From assembly GCA_021776375.1 (NCBI GenBank), contig JAJFGA010000062.1, positions 1 to 41,929 on the forward strand: a DNA stretch of 41,929 bases. Direction: 5' to 3'. The first letter of the stretch is position 1; every line of letters starts with the position of its first letter. Source of the stretch: Hyphococcus sp. GTDB taxonomy: Bacteria; Pseudomonadota; Alphaproteobacteria; Caulobacterales; Parvularculaceae. This document shows positions 24,058-32,416 of this stretch, one piece after another. The notes under the pieces were generated by a model, which did no database searches, was not told where the DNA came from, and worked only from the letters and a program-made list of their open reading frames with translations. The position numbers and the translations under genes were made by a program.

Positions 24058-25430
24058 CTCATTTTCGCAACGCAATCACCGCGATGAGTACGTCTCCTCA
24101 ACGGCTAACCCAGAAAACTTTCAGCCGACAATTAGTGGATTTATCCATAGGTTGGGGTGCTAATTCTCTGATCGAAGAGTTTGACCCAGATCATTTTAAA
24201 AAGCTGATCAATGCAGCGCGTGAAACATTTCATCGGGGTGAGTTGATTAGAAATACGCGTTTGCTGAGAGAGCTAGCACAGGGCTTATGGGACACAACAT
24301 TCCGATTAGCTTCGAAACCTAACTTTCTCGCTTTCTACATAAATAGCATAGAAAAGTCAGCATCTATTAGCCCCCTAAAGGCTATCGCGCGCCAATACTT
24401 ATTTCACTGGCCAAAAAATGAGCGAGAGGGTGGTCCGATCAGTGACTATCTGCGCCGCAATCAAAATCGAATGAAAGTTGGTTGGCTTAAAGATGCCGTT
24501 GATCATAAGCTGTTTGAAGGAGGCATCGCAATTCCAGCGCTTGCAAAAGCCACACTACAGCTTAACGATCACCCCATAAATAATCTAGAAAAGGCAGGTT
24601 TGCGCGGTAGCATCATTTCTGGTGCTTATTCACAAGCCGTGTTTGAACAAGCATGCGGTATAACTTCAGAAAACCCGTCGCGCGCTTCATACGAATGCTT
24701 AATTGATTTTTTTCTTTATAACGAGCCCGGTGATGACGAGTTCCGATACGGTAACTCTTCTGCTCGTAATGCATTTATCAAAGCATTCTTATATCCATGG
24801 CGGCAGCAGAATCCTGAATCTGGTATGCAGCGATGGATTATCGCGCGTTTGCTTAAGAGCTTTGATGATCCTCGGCTCAGCATGGGTAAGTGGGACGGCA
24901 TTGAGCAACAATATATTGGAATTCTGAAACGCTGGCTTGCACAAGAATCTCTTGAGCAATTTCTAAATATTGTCGATCAAAGCATCACTGATTCTGATAA
25001 TAAAAGGATGTGGAAATATCGGCGGCCATTTTGGAAATCGTACTTCGATGCAAACTTGGTGCAAGAGGCGTGGGTTCTTTTCGGACGCAACGCAACAAGA
25101 TTGGCTAAACACGCCGCTAGTCAAGATGAAAGTTTCGCTGAATCCTACGGCTATCTGAATAGCTCCGATAAAAGCCACTCAGTCCTCTTAATGAAGATTG
25201 GTGATATAACGATTGCGGAGTGGTCACACAACGGGAAATGTTGGATTTGGCATACGTCTCATGACGTACCAAAATTTTATCAAAAAAAGATGATCGATAA
25301 CGAATGTCGCGGCGCACCTTTTGGACAAATCCATAGCAGCGCAATGCGTTACGGGTGGCAGCAAAGTGTTGCGGCTGAATTGGTGAGATTAGGTGTTCCA
25401 AAAACCCCCCAAGAAAAGTGGAGGCCATAA
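24054..25430 (+). CDS. zorC: Zorya type I protein ZorC (EH-signature domain)
   Basis: A cytoplasmic component that defines type I Zorya and is thought to bind DNA and cooperate with ZorD. The 458-residue, mostly helical protein carries the EH signature in its C-terminal part: the block MWKYRRPFWKSYFD, then AWVLFGRNA, and GDITIAEWSHNGKCWIWH (about 382-399) with the conserved Glu and His. The start is GTG at 24054, overlapping the zorB stop; an in-frame ATG at 24084 would drop ten residues. The stop lies seven bases before the zorD ATG. GC is low, as in the rest of the operon. Confidence 0.93.
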   Translation: MTHFRNAITAMSTSPQRLTQKTFSRQLVDLSIGWGANSLIEEFDPDHFKKLINAARETFHRGELIRNTRLLRELAQGLWDTTFRLASKPNFLAFYINSIEKSASISPLKAIARQYLFHWPKNEREGGPISDYLRRNQNRMKVGWLKDAVDHKLFEGGIAIPALAKATLQLNDHPINNLEKAGLRGSIISGAYSQAVFEQACGITSENPSRASYECLIDFFLYNEPGDDEFRYGNSSARNAFIKAFLYPWRQQNPESGMQRWIIARLLKSFDDPRLSMGKWDGIEQQYIGILKRWLAQESLEQFLNIVDQSITDSDNKRMWKYRRPFWKSYFDANLVQEAWVLFGRNATRLAKHAASQDESFAESYGYLNSSDKSHSVLLMKIGDITIAEWSHNGKCWIWHTSHDVPKFYQKKMIDNECRGAPFGQIHSSAMRYGWQQSVAAELVRLGVPKTPQEKWRP

Positions 25431-25437
25431 ACAGACG

Positions 25438-28400
25438 ATGGCAAAAAATTACCAACTCATATGGGAGGCCACTGATTCTTGCGCTGTAGCGCGAGTACTG
25501 CGTATTAGACGCGTCGGAAGCAATACTGTTCAGCAACAATGGCCAGAGTTTCCTAATGGTGATCGCCTTTGTCAGATGATTGGCGTTCACGATGCAAAAT
25601 CTAGAGAACTTATTGCAGAATGGACAGATAACCGTTCAGGGATCAAAGTTTCTCATGCATGGATTGCATCGTTAAGCGAGAGTGAAGCTGTCGCCCTCGA
25701 CCTGCCAGCATCCACAAAGCTGGGAATCGATCTTCAGTCGATAAGTGCACCATCGCAGTCTGATTTTCATATTAGACGTCGCTTCAAAAACTCAGCAGGT
25801 ATTGAATCTTTTCGAACTGTAACCGGCGCCTTCCTCGACAAGGGCGATGGGCTGGAACGCCTACCATCGCCACTGTTTGAAATTGAAAAAGCAGTGACTC
25901 CTGTGGCAAAGCCGGTTGAAGATCATTTAATACGAATTAAAGCGCTCGAAACACTCACGCATACGCTTGGATTCACTGGCTCCACAATCACCGCTGATAG
26001 CTTTTTAGAAAACCTTCGCGTATTTTATGCGAGCGGTATTTCTCTTACACTTCGAGTTGAAGATGGCGCTTTTGATTTTGATCCAGTTTTGTTCGGGCGT
26101 TCTCTTTCCGAAGAAGGCAGCGATGAGGGAATTGATGAGGCGGAAGACTCTCTTCTTTCTTCAGCGCACCAGGAAGAGTTTCTGCGTGACTTTTTGCGGA
26201 GGGGCGGTGCTTTGAGAGCATCTGCACTTGGTAACGGCGCGTTTGTCTATCTCGATCCATTTGTGGCACAGGCAGTTCGCGTCATATCACAAAAAAAACG
26301 GGCCGGAAATCACGAAAGAAAATCCTTTGCATTAAACCCTCGACGGGCCTTCAAGGACGCATTCGCCGAAAACGGAGCAGACGAAGAGGCAATTGACCGG
26401 CTTTTCATAGAGACAGATCAATTTTCGAGCCGCGTCTCAGCAATTGATGTTTGGCGCGCGCCTGTCCTTCCATGGATAAAGCCACGCCCGAATAGTTGGT
26501 TGCCTGAGAAATTTGGTTTCAAAATTGGCGATAAGAAAATAGTTGTGTCACCGGAGCAAGCGACGGCGCTTGCTGATGCGATTCAGCAGGCATCTGACCG
26601 CGGCGATGAGTTTGTTGAATTTAATAATGAACAGATTCCCGTCACATCTCGTTCGCTTGAAGCCGCTCAAGATATTGCGGCATTAGCGGACGCAATCTCC
26701 GAAAATATACCTGAAAACAATTCGCGAGAGCCGTCGGCGGACACAGCAGAAATCATCAAAAAATTTCTGATTGTTGATGAGAATTTTGAGATTGTTACCT
26801 ATCAGCCCCAATCAGACATCGTTGAGCGTCTCGACCTTGAGACAAAGTCGCCCACAAATTTACGTTCCACTTTCAAAACGCACCAAGTTGTTGGGTTTAA
26901 TTGGCTCGTATCGGCGCGATGTTATGAAAATAGAGGCGCGCTACTGGCTGATGATATGGGGCTTGGTAAAACACTGCAGTCATTGGCTTTTATATCGTGG
27001 CGAAAAGAACAGGCCAAAAAAGGGCGGCTTTCGTCAAAACCAACACTAATCGTTGCGCCGACCGCGCTGCAAGATAACTGGATAAAAGAGATGAGCCTGC
27101 ATTTCGCACCGAAGGCATTTGCGGATGTTCAAAAAGTCACAGGAACGTTTCTTAAATCAATACGCACAGGCTCCAGGGATGTTGATACTGGCGTTGGCTC
27201 ATTAGACACAGCTAAGCTTCGTGAATTTGACGTCCTGATTACAACATATGAAACCATGCGCGACTACCACCTTAGTTTTGCGCGCATTGCTTTCGACACC
27301 GTGATCTTCGACGAGATTCAAAAATTAAAAAACCCAACGAGTCAGGTAACGCGAACAGCAAAAACACTAAATGCAGAGTTTGTCTTAGCGCTTACCGGCA
27401 CGCCGGTTGAAAATCGCCTTCAAGATGTCTGGTCAATTATGGATGTGACCTGGCCAGGTAAGCTAGGTTCATCAAAAGAATTTGCGACAAAGTATAATGA
27501 GGCATCGGAGAAGAACCTACGTGAACTCAATGATGTCATGACCAAGCGCGACAATAAAAGGCCAGAGCTTATGATGCGCCGGATGAAAGCCGGTACAATG
27601 GATGGATTGCCTGAGAAAACTGTCAAGCGACTTGAATCAACCATGCCAGCAGATCAGGCGAATATTTATACAGATATCTTACGCCGTGTCCGGTCAGAGT
27701 CTGGGCGGGGCGGAATGCTGAAAGCATTGCAAGGATGGCGGAGTGTTTCCGTTCATCCTGAGAAAGCGCCACGTTTTGATTCCAACGCGATAGACCAGGT
27801 CATAGAGAAGAGCGCGCGTTTTAAAATTGCCTTCGATGTTTTAAAAGATGTTCACGCTAAAGGTGAAAAAGCTCTAATTTTCTTGGAACATCGCGATTGG
27901 CAAGGTTGGCTCGCTAATGCAATCCGCTGCCAATTTGATATGATTGATAACCCATCAATTATCAATGGCGCTGTGCCAGGGGGTAAACGTCAGGAAATTG
28001 TTGACCAGTTTCAAAACAGCCCCGCTGGTTTCAATGCCATGATTCTTTCTCCAAAGGCTGCGGGAATAGGTTTAACGATTACCGCCGCGAACCACGTTAT
28101 CCATCTTTCTCGCTGGTGGAACCCGGCAGTTGAAGATCAGGCGACCGATCGCGTTTATCGGATAGGGCAGGATAAGCCCGTTACTGTTTATATTCCGCAG
28201 GCGGTTCATCCAAATTCTGCAATAACTTTATCGAGTTTTGATCTGAAGCTCGACGAGCTTATGGAGCGGAAAAGAAAACTGAGCGGAGATTTCCTTGCGC
28301 CCGCAGAAGTTGGCAATGAAGAGCTTAGTACATTTTATGATGATCTGACGGCTGTTGGACTCGATGAGAATTTAGAGGATGAATCTCAACCGTCTAAAAA

Positions 28401-28980
28401 TGGAGCGGTATCAGCCCAGCATACGATAAAAGACAAAAAAGTTGAACCGGCAGAGGACGATCCTCTGCCGGACGGCCATAGAATTCACATTAAAGCACTG
28501 GCCGCTGGGGAAAAGCGACCTATAGAGGCGGCACTTGAAATACTCACTCATGGAAGACTCGTTGAGCTATGGATTGAAGATCCATATTTTGCCTGCGAGA
28601 ATGTCTTAAACCCTGTTTCTGATTTTATTCGGAATGAAATTTTTGAACGCTTCGGGTTTCCAGAAAAGACTTTGCTACACTCATTTGATCCCGATCATCC
28701 AAAAATTCGTAATCGTATGAACGGGATGGGAAAGGGGGCCGTAAAACAAAAAATCTGTGAACGTGTTGGGATGGCAATCCAGTTTAATTTTGAAGGGCCG
28801 CGAAACAAATATTTTCATGATCGATCGATGGTTTTCGTGTTGAACACGGATTATGGCATGAAAAATATTCGATGGAATTTGCCTGCCGGGTTAGAACATT
28901 GGCTTGATGAAAACCGGCCACAACAGGAGACGACTCAGATTTGTGAATCAAAAGCGCAGTGGTGCTACTTGCGAAGCTGA
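25438..28980 (+). CDS. zorD: Zorya type I effector ZorD (Snf2-type helicase with extra C-terminal domain)
   Basis: The DNA-acting ATPase/nuclease effector of type I Zorya. The 1180-residue protein has an N-terminal region of about 450 residues without clear motifs. A Snf2 ATPase follows: Walker A DMGLGKT (near 505-512), DEIQ (625-628) in place of DEAH, LTGTPVENRLQDVWSIMD, and motif VI WWNPAVEDQATDRVYRIGQ (near 890-905). The C-terminal domain (about 1010-1180) contains VELWIEDPYF and KYFHDRSMVF (His1127), reminiscent of MIT_C / phospholipase-D-like domains; this resemblance is tentative. The ATG at 25438 follows GGAGG (25420-25424); a GTG at 25393 inside zorC is less likely. It is the last island gene before attR. 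Confidence 0.94.
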   Translation: MAKNYQLIWEATDSCAVARVLRIRRVGSNTVQQQWPEFPNGDRLCQMIGVHDAKSRELIAEWTDNRSGIKVSHAWIASLSESEAVALDLPASTKLGIDLQSISAPSQSDFHIRRRFKNSAGIESFRTVTGAFLDKGDGLERLPSPLFEIEKAVTPVAKPVEDHLIRIKALETLTHTLGFTGSTITADSFLENLRVFYASGISLTLRVEDGAFDFDPVLFGRSLSEEGSDEGIDEAEDSLLSSAHQEEFLRDFLRRGGALRASALGNGAFVYLDPFVAQAVRVISQKKRAGNHERKSFALNPRRAFKDAFAENGADEEAIDRLFIETDQFSSRVSAIDVWRAPVLPWIKPRPNSWLPEKFGFKIGDKKIVVSPEQATALADAIQQASDRGDEFVEFNNEQIPVTSRSLEAAQDIAALADAISENIPENNSREPSADTAEIIKKFLIVDENFEIVTYQPQSDIVERLDLETKSPTNLRSTFKTHQVVGFNWLVSARCYENRGALLADDMGLGKTLQSLAFISWRKEQAKKGRLSSKPTLIVAPTALQDNWIKEMSLHFAPKAFADVQKVTGTFLKSIRTGSRDVDTGVGSLDTAKLREFDVLITTYETMRDYHLSFARIAFDTVIFDEIQKLKNPTSQVTRTAKTLNAEFVLALTGTPVENRLQDVWSIMDVTWPGKLGSSKEFATKYNEASEKNLRELNDVMTKRDNKRPELMMRRMKAGTMDGLPEKTVKRLESTMPADQANIYTDILRRVRSESGRGGMLKALQGWRSVSVHPEKAPRFDSNAIDQVIEKSARFKIAFDVLKDVHAKGEKALIFLEHRDWQGWLANAIRCQFDMIDNPSIINGAVPGGKRQEIVDQFQNSPAGFNAMILSPKAAGIGLTITAANHVIHLSRWWNPAVEDQATDRVYRIGQDKPVTVYIPQAVHPNSAITLSSFDLKLDELMERKRKLSGDFLAPAEVGNEELSTFYDDLTAVGLDENLEDESQPSKNGAVSAQHTIKDKKVEPAEDDPLPDGHRIHIKALAAGEKRPIEAALEILTHGRLVELWIEDPYFACENVLNPVSDFIRNEIFERFGFPEKTLLHSFDPDHPKIRNRMNGMGKGAVKQKICERVGMAIQFNFEGPRNKYFHDRSMVFVLNTDYGMKNIRWNLPAGLEHWLDENRPQQETTQICESKAQWCYLRS

Positions 28981-29029
28981 TAATACCGTTTTCTCTTACG
29001 CGGACTAACAATGTACAAAATGTTTTAGC

Positions 29030-29053
29030 GTGGGGTAATTTGTGGGGTGATTA
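29030..29053 (+). repeat. Putative integrase arm-type site, right
   Basis: Two GTGGGGT units 12 bases apart (29030 and 29042) followed by GATTA. It matches the left site 11110-11133 at 20 of 24 positions in the same orientation, and ends 49 bases before attR. Confidence 0.6.
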
Positions 29054-29102
29054 CGAAAGCCAGAAATAAAATATAATAAAAACAAGTGATTGTAGATTAT
29101 GA

Positions 29103-29116
29103 TGGCGGAGGGGGTG
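29103..29116. repeat. attR: 14-bp core inside tRNA-Ser
   Basis: TGGCGGAGGGGGTG, identical to attL. Recombination between the two would excise the island as an 18.1-kb circle and leave the tRNA intact. Confidence 0.85.
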
Positions 29117-29192
29117 GGATTCGAACCCACGGGACGCGTAAACGCCCACCGGTTTTCAAGACCGACGCATTCGACCACTCTGCCACCCCTCC
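29103..29192 (-). tRNA. tRNA-Ser (anticodon UGA)
   Basis: Read on the minus strand, the acceptor 5' strand GGAGGGG pairs with CCCCTCC, followed by discriminator G and encoded CCA at 29103. The anticodon loop CTTGAAA within the GGT/ACC stem gives anticodon TGA. A long variable arm (GGGCGTTTACGCGTCCC) is typical of serine tRNAs, and the T-arm is GGGTTCGAATCCC. The 3' end faces the defence island, and its last 14 bases are duplicated at 10975-10988. Confidence 0.97.
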
Positions 29193-29414
29193 GATCTGGG
29201 CGCCTCGATATTGCTTGTCGAAAACGTGGGACGGGTTCTAGCGCGCTTGTCTGAAATGACAAGCTGTGGGCCGAACTGGCGGCGAGGCGCTTGCGCTCTA
29301 TGGTCTGGGCGGGGCTTTGCCAAAGAGTTAACGCAAGATTAAGGTTTTCAATTGTTTCCTCCTGACACTCACCCGGGCGCCCGCGTTGCCGTACCGGAAT
29401 AAGTCGGAACCAGA

Positions 29415-30491
29415 ATGGTCGTATCAGTTTTGCCCCGCTCTTTCTTCGCCCAGGCCGCGCATAGGCCGCTGATGGCGGTGATGTTGGCTTTGATGCTGGC
29501 GCTCGCCGGTTGCGCCACGCCGCGCTATGGTGCGCCGCCATTGCCGCACCATAAAATTGGCAAGCCCTATAAGGTCAACGGCGTGTGGTATCGCCCGGCG
29601 CATGATCCCGGCTACAACAAAGTCGGCACGGCATCGTGGTATGGGCGGGACTTCCATGGCCGCGCGACGGCCAATGGTGAGAAATATAACATGAATGCGC
29701 TGACCGCGGCGCATACGACGCTTCCCTTGCCGTCGATGGTGGAGGTGACCAACCTCGACAACAAGCGCCGCATTGTGGTGCGCGTGAATGACCGCGGGCC
29801 GTTCGCCTCGAACCGGATTATCGATCTGTCGCGGGCGTCAGCGCGAAAGCTCGGCTTTGAGAAAAAAGGCCTGGCGAGGGTGCGCGTGCGCTATCTCGGC
29901 CCCGCGCCTTTGCCCGGCCAGCGCGGCAACCGCATCTACGCCAAGGCTGCGCCAACACCGCCGGCCACAGTGGCGAAAACCCATCCGATCACCGAGGCGC
30001 GCAACGGCGTCACCGGCGCAGTGAGGGTGGTTGAAAAGCCACCATTAGCCAGCCCGCCGCCAGCACCATCGCCATCAGTTTCGGCGCCATCAGTCTCGCC
30101 GCCGCCACGCGCGACAGCAATTATTCTGGCGTCAGCGCCGGCATCGCCGTCCGTGCAGCCGCAAGTTGTTCCGCCCGTGAGCGATACCGCCGAGGTGCGC
30201 CAGCCCCCTGAGGCAAAGCCAACCCCTGCGAAAGCGACCCCAGCCGCCGTGACAATCCTCTATGCGATCCGCGTGGCGGCGCTATCAAGCCTTGATAATA
30301 TCGAGGCGGTGCGCGCCTCGCTCGGTGATGTCGGGACGTTGCGGCTATCGCGGGTTGAGCGCGATGACGGCCGGGTGTTCTACCGGGTGAATATGGGGCC
30401 CTATTCAGAGCGTGCGGAAGCTGTCAAACGCTTGGAAGCGGTGCGCGAAGCAGGGTATGGTGATGCGAGGGTGATCACCATTACGCCGTGA
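29415..30491 (+). CDS. rlpA: RlpA-family septal lytic transglycosylase with SPOR domain
   Basis: A lipoprotein enzyme that cleaves denuded glycan strands at the septum or sidewall. The N-terminal signal ends in a lipobox (LALAGC, Cys near residue 33). The double-psi beta-barrel is clear: GTASWYGRDFHGRATANGE, AAHTTLPLPSMVEVTNL and VVRVNDRGPF, with the catalytic Asp and surrounding signature kept. A Pro/Ala/Ser-rich linker (about residues 180-275) leads to a C-terminal SPOR domain (about 280-355, YAIRVAALSS to GYGDARVI) that would bind denuded peptidoglycan at division sites. The gene begins an alphaproteobacterial cluster with the carboxypeptidase, tmk and holB. Confidence 0.92.
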   Translation: MVVSVLPRSFFAQAAHRPLMAVMLALMLALAGCATPRYGAPPLPHHKIGKPYKVNGVWYRPAHDPGYNKVGTASWYGRDFHGRATANGEKYNMNALTAAHTTLPLPSMVEVTNLDNKRRIVVRVNDRGPFASNRIIDLSRASARKLGFEKKGLARVRVRYLGPAPLPGQRGNRIYAKAAPTPPATVAKTHPITEARNGVTGAVRVVEKPPLASPPPAPSPSVSAPSVSPPPRATAIILASAPASPSVQPQVVPPVSDTAEVRQPPEAKPTPAKATPAAVTILYAIRVAALSSLDNIEAVRASLGDVGTLRLSRVERDDGRVFYRVNMGPYSERAEAVKRLEAVREAGYGDARVITITP

Positions 30492-30576
30492 CGGCGCCCT
30501 GAAAGAGGCGATATCCGACAGTCAATAGCTGGCGCCAATGCCGGGTAAAGGACTGCGGTACAAAAAGGAGTTAGAC

Positions 30577-31734
30577 GTGCGTTTGTCTGGATTAATGTTT
30601 GCCGCGATTGCGGCCTTGTTTGCCTCTCTCAGCACTGTTAGCGCACAGTCGCTGACGACGCTGGCGGAATATGCCGTCATCATGGATTTTCGCACTGGCG
30701 AAATTCTGTTTGAGAAAAATGCGCGCGTCCCGACGGCGCCGTCGTCAATGTCGAAGCTGATGACGGTGGCGATTGTTTTTGAACGGCTCAAGGAAGGCTC
30801 TCTTAGCCTGAACGACAAGTTTGACGTCAGCGAGAAGGCATGGCGCAAGACCGGTTCAAAAATGTGGGTGCGTGTCGATACGCAAATCGCCGTCAAGGAT
30901 TTGTTGCGCGGCGTCATCATTCAGTCCGGCAATGATGCGAGTATTGTGTTGGCGGAAAATATTTCAGGCTCCGAGGATGCGTTCGCCGAATTGATGAACC
31001 GCAAAGCCCGCGAATGGGGCTTGAATGATTCAAGCTTCGCTAACTCTACCGGATGGCCCGATGAGAATCAGAAAATGAGCATGCGTGATCTGGCGCTTCT
31101 GACCCGCAAGATCATCCATGAATATGGCGCCTATTACGCGCTGTTTGCCGAGCGAGAATTTACCTGGGAGGAAATTCGCCAGCCGAACCGCAACCCGCTG
31201 CTCGATGCGTTTGACGGCGCGGACGGGTTAAAAACCGGGCGTACGGAAGATGCCGGTTACGGCCTTGTGGGCTCGGCCATACGCGATGGCGAACGACGCA
31301 TTATCGTCGTCAATGGACTGGGGTCAGAGAAAGAACGCTCGACGGAGTCGGCGCGCCTCATCCGCGTCGCGTTCAACGACTTCGCAACGAAAACGCTTTT
31401 TGAACCCGGCGATATTGTTGGCGATGCACAAATCTTCAAGGGCAGGGCGAAGACCGCGCCGCTGATCGTCAAAGAACCGGTGCGGTTGATCGTTCATCGC
31501 TCGATGCTCGAAAAAACCAGCGCCAGCATTGTCTATGAAGGCCCGGTCGCCGCGCCAATTCGCGCCGACCAGCAGATCGGCTATTTGAAGGTCGAGGTTG
31601 ATGGCGGTGAAACCAAAGAATACCCGCTCTATGCCGGCCGCGGGGTTAAAGAGCTTGGGGTTCTCGGCAAGATCGGTCTGGCCGCTAAAACTTTGCTCGC
31701 CAAACCTGAGCCGCAGGTAACAGCTGGGCAATGA
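30577..31734 (+). CDS. dacC: D-alanyl-D-alanine carboxypeptidase (PBP5/6 family)
   Basis: A periplasmic penicillin-binding protein that trims the terminal D-Ala from peptidoglycan stem peptides. The GTG at 30577 is chosen because AAGGAG (30565-30570) lies 6 bases before it and it directly starts a signal peptide (RLSGLMFAAIAALFASLSTVSAQS). An upstream ATG at 30538 has no such support. The active-site motifs are SMSK (Ser57, Lys60), SGN (117-119) and KTG (219-221). The PBP5_C beta domain follows (about 270-360), with a weakly amphipathic C-terminal helix GLAAKTLLAKP for membrane attachment. The symbol is by family only; dacA or dacD-type naming would be equally valid. Confidence 0.93.
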   Translation: MRLSGLMFAAIAALFASLSTVSAQSLTTLAEYAVIMDFRTGEILFEKNARVPTAPSSMSKLMTVAIVFERLKEGSLSLNDKFDVSEKAWRKTGSKMWVRVDTQIAVKDLLRGVIIQSGNDASIVLAENISGSEDAFAELMNRKAREWGLNDSSFANSTGWPDENQKMSMRDLALLTRKIIHEYGAYYALFAEREFTWEEIRQPNRNPLLDAFDGADGLKTGRTEDAGYGLVGSAIRDGERRIIVVNGLGSEKERSTESARLIRVAFNDFATKTLFEPGDIVGDAQIFKGRAKTAPLIVKEPVRLIVHRSMLEKTSASIVYEGPVAAPIRADQQIGYLKVEVDGGETKEYPLYAGRGVKELGVLGKIGLAAKTLLAKPEPQVTAGQ

Positions 31735-31741
31735 CAAACGC

Positions 31742-32374
31742 ATGACCGGCGTGTTTATCAGTTTTGAAGGCGGCGACGGCGCCGGCAAATCGACCCAGAT
31801 GAAAATCCTCAGCGAACGGTTGCGCGCAGCCGGGCGCGAGGTCGTTCAAACCCGCGAGCCCGGCGGGTCCGACGGCGGCGAGGCCATCCGTGAGCTGATT
31901 GTCAAAGGCGCCAAAGACCGCTGGTCGCCGCTGACAGAAGCCTTGCTAATGTATGCGTCCCGGCGCGACCATTTGGAACGGACGATCCTGCCGGCGCTGG
32001 CCAGCGGCGCAGTGGTCATCACCGATCGCTTTGCGGATTCCTCCATGGCTTATCAAGGCGTCGCCGGCGGCGCCGGTGTTGAAACCATGAACGCGCTGCA
32101 TGCCCTGGTGGTTGGCGAGCACGATCCCGTGCTGACGATCATTCTCGATGCGCCGGCCGAGGAGGGGCTGCGCCGGGCCGATGTCACCAAGGGCGAGACA
32201 AGGTTTGAGGAAAAAGGCGCAGAATTTCAGCGCAAGGTGCGCCAGGCCTATCTCGATATAGCCAAGGCCGCGCCGGAGCGCTGCGTTGTGGTCGATGCGC
32301 GCGGCTCGGTTGAGGCCGTGGCGACGCGCATTGCCGAGGTGGTCAGGCAAAGATTGCCGGCGGTTTTAAGCTGA
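31742..32374 (+). CDS. tmk: Thymidylate kinase
   Basis: Phosphorylates dTMP to dTDP for DNA synthesis. The P-loop FEGGDGAGKST lies at residues 8-18, the DR(F/Y) motif is seen as VITDRFADSSMAYQG, and the LID-region Arg residues lie in EEGLRRADVTKGETRFEEKG. At 210 residues the length is typical. It begins seven bases after the carboxypeptidase stop and precedes holB, which is the common alphaproteobacterial order. Confidence 0.97.
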   Translation: MTGVFISFEGGDGAGKSTQMKILSERLRAAGREVVQTREPGGSDGGEAIRELIVKGAKDRWSPLTEALLMYASRRDHLERTILPALASGAVVITDRFADSSMAYQGVAGGAGVETMNALHALVVGEHDPVLTIILDAPAEEGLRRADVTKGETRFEEKGAEFQRKVRQAYLDIAKAAPERCVVVDARGSVEAVATRIAEVVRQRLPAVLS

Positions 32375-32416
32375 TCCGGCTTTCGCTGGCGCGGCAAAAC
32401 TCCTAAACCTGTTTTC

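Larger units (their letters stand above)
10975..29116. mobile_element. Integrative defence island in tRNA-Ser(UGA)
   Basis: An 18.1-kb element bounded by 14-bp direct repeats of the tRNA-Ser 3' end. The complete tRNA is kept at the right end with its 3' end facing inwards, as expected for tyrosine-recombinase integration into a tRNA. A tyrosine integrase gene starts about 150 bases inside the left repeat. Two 24-bp, 20/24-identical sites (11110-11133 and 29030-29053) in the same orientation look like arm-type integrase sites. Cargo: integrase, unknown ORF, AlpA-like regulator, small ORF, type I restriction-modification genes, a membrane hydrolase gene and a complete type I Zorya operon. GC is visibly lower than in the flanks, most strongly in the Zorya part. 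No conjugation or replication genes are seen, so mobilisation would need a helper or transduction. Confidence 0.88.
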
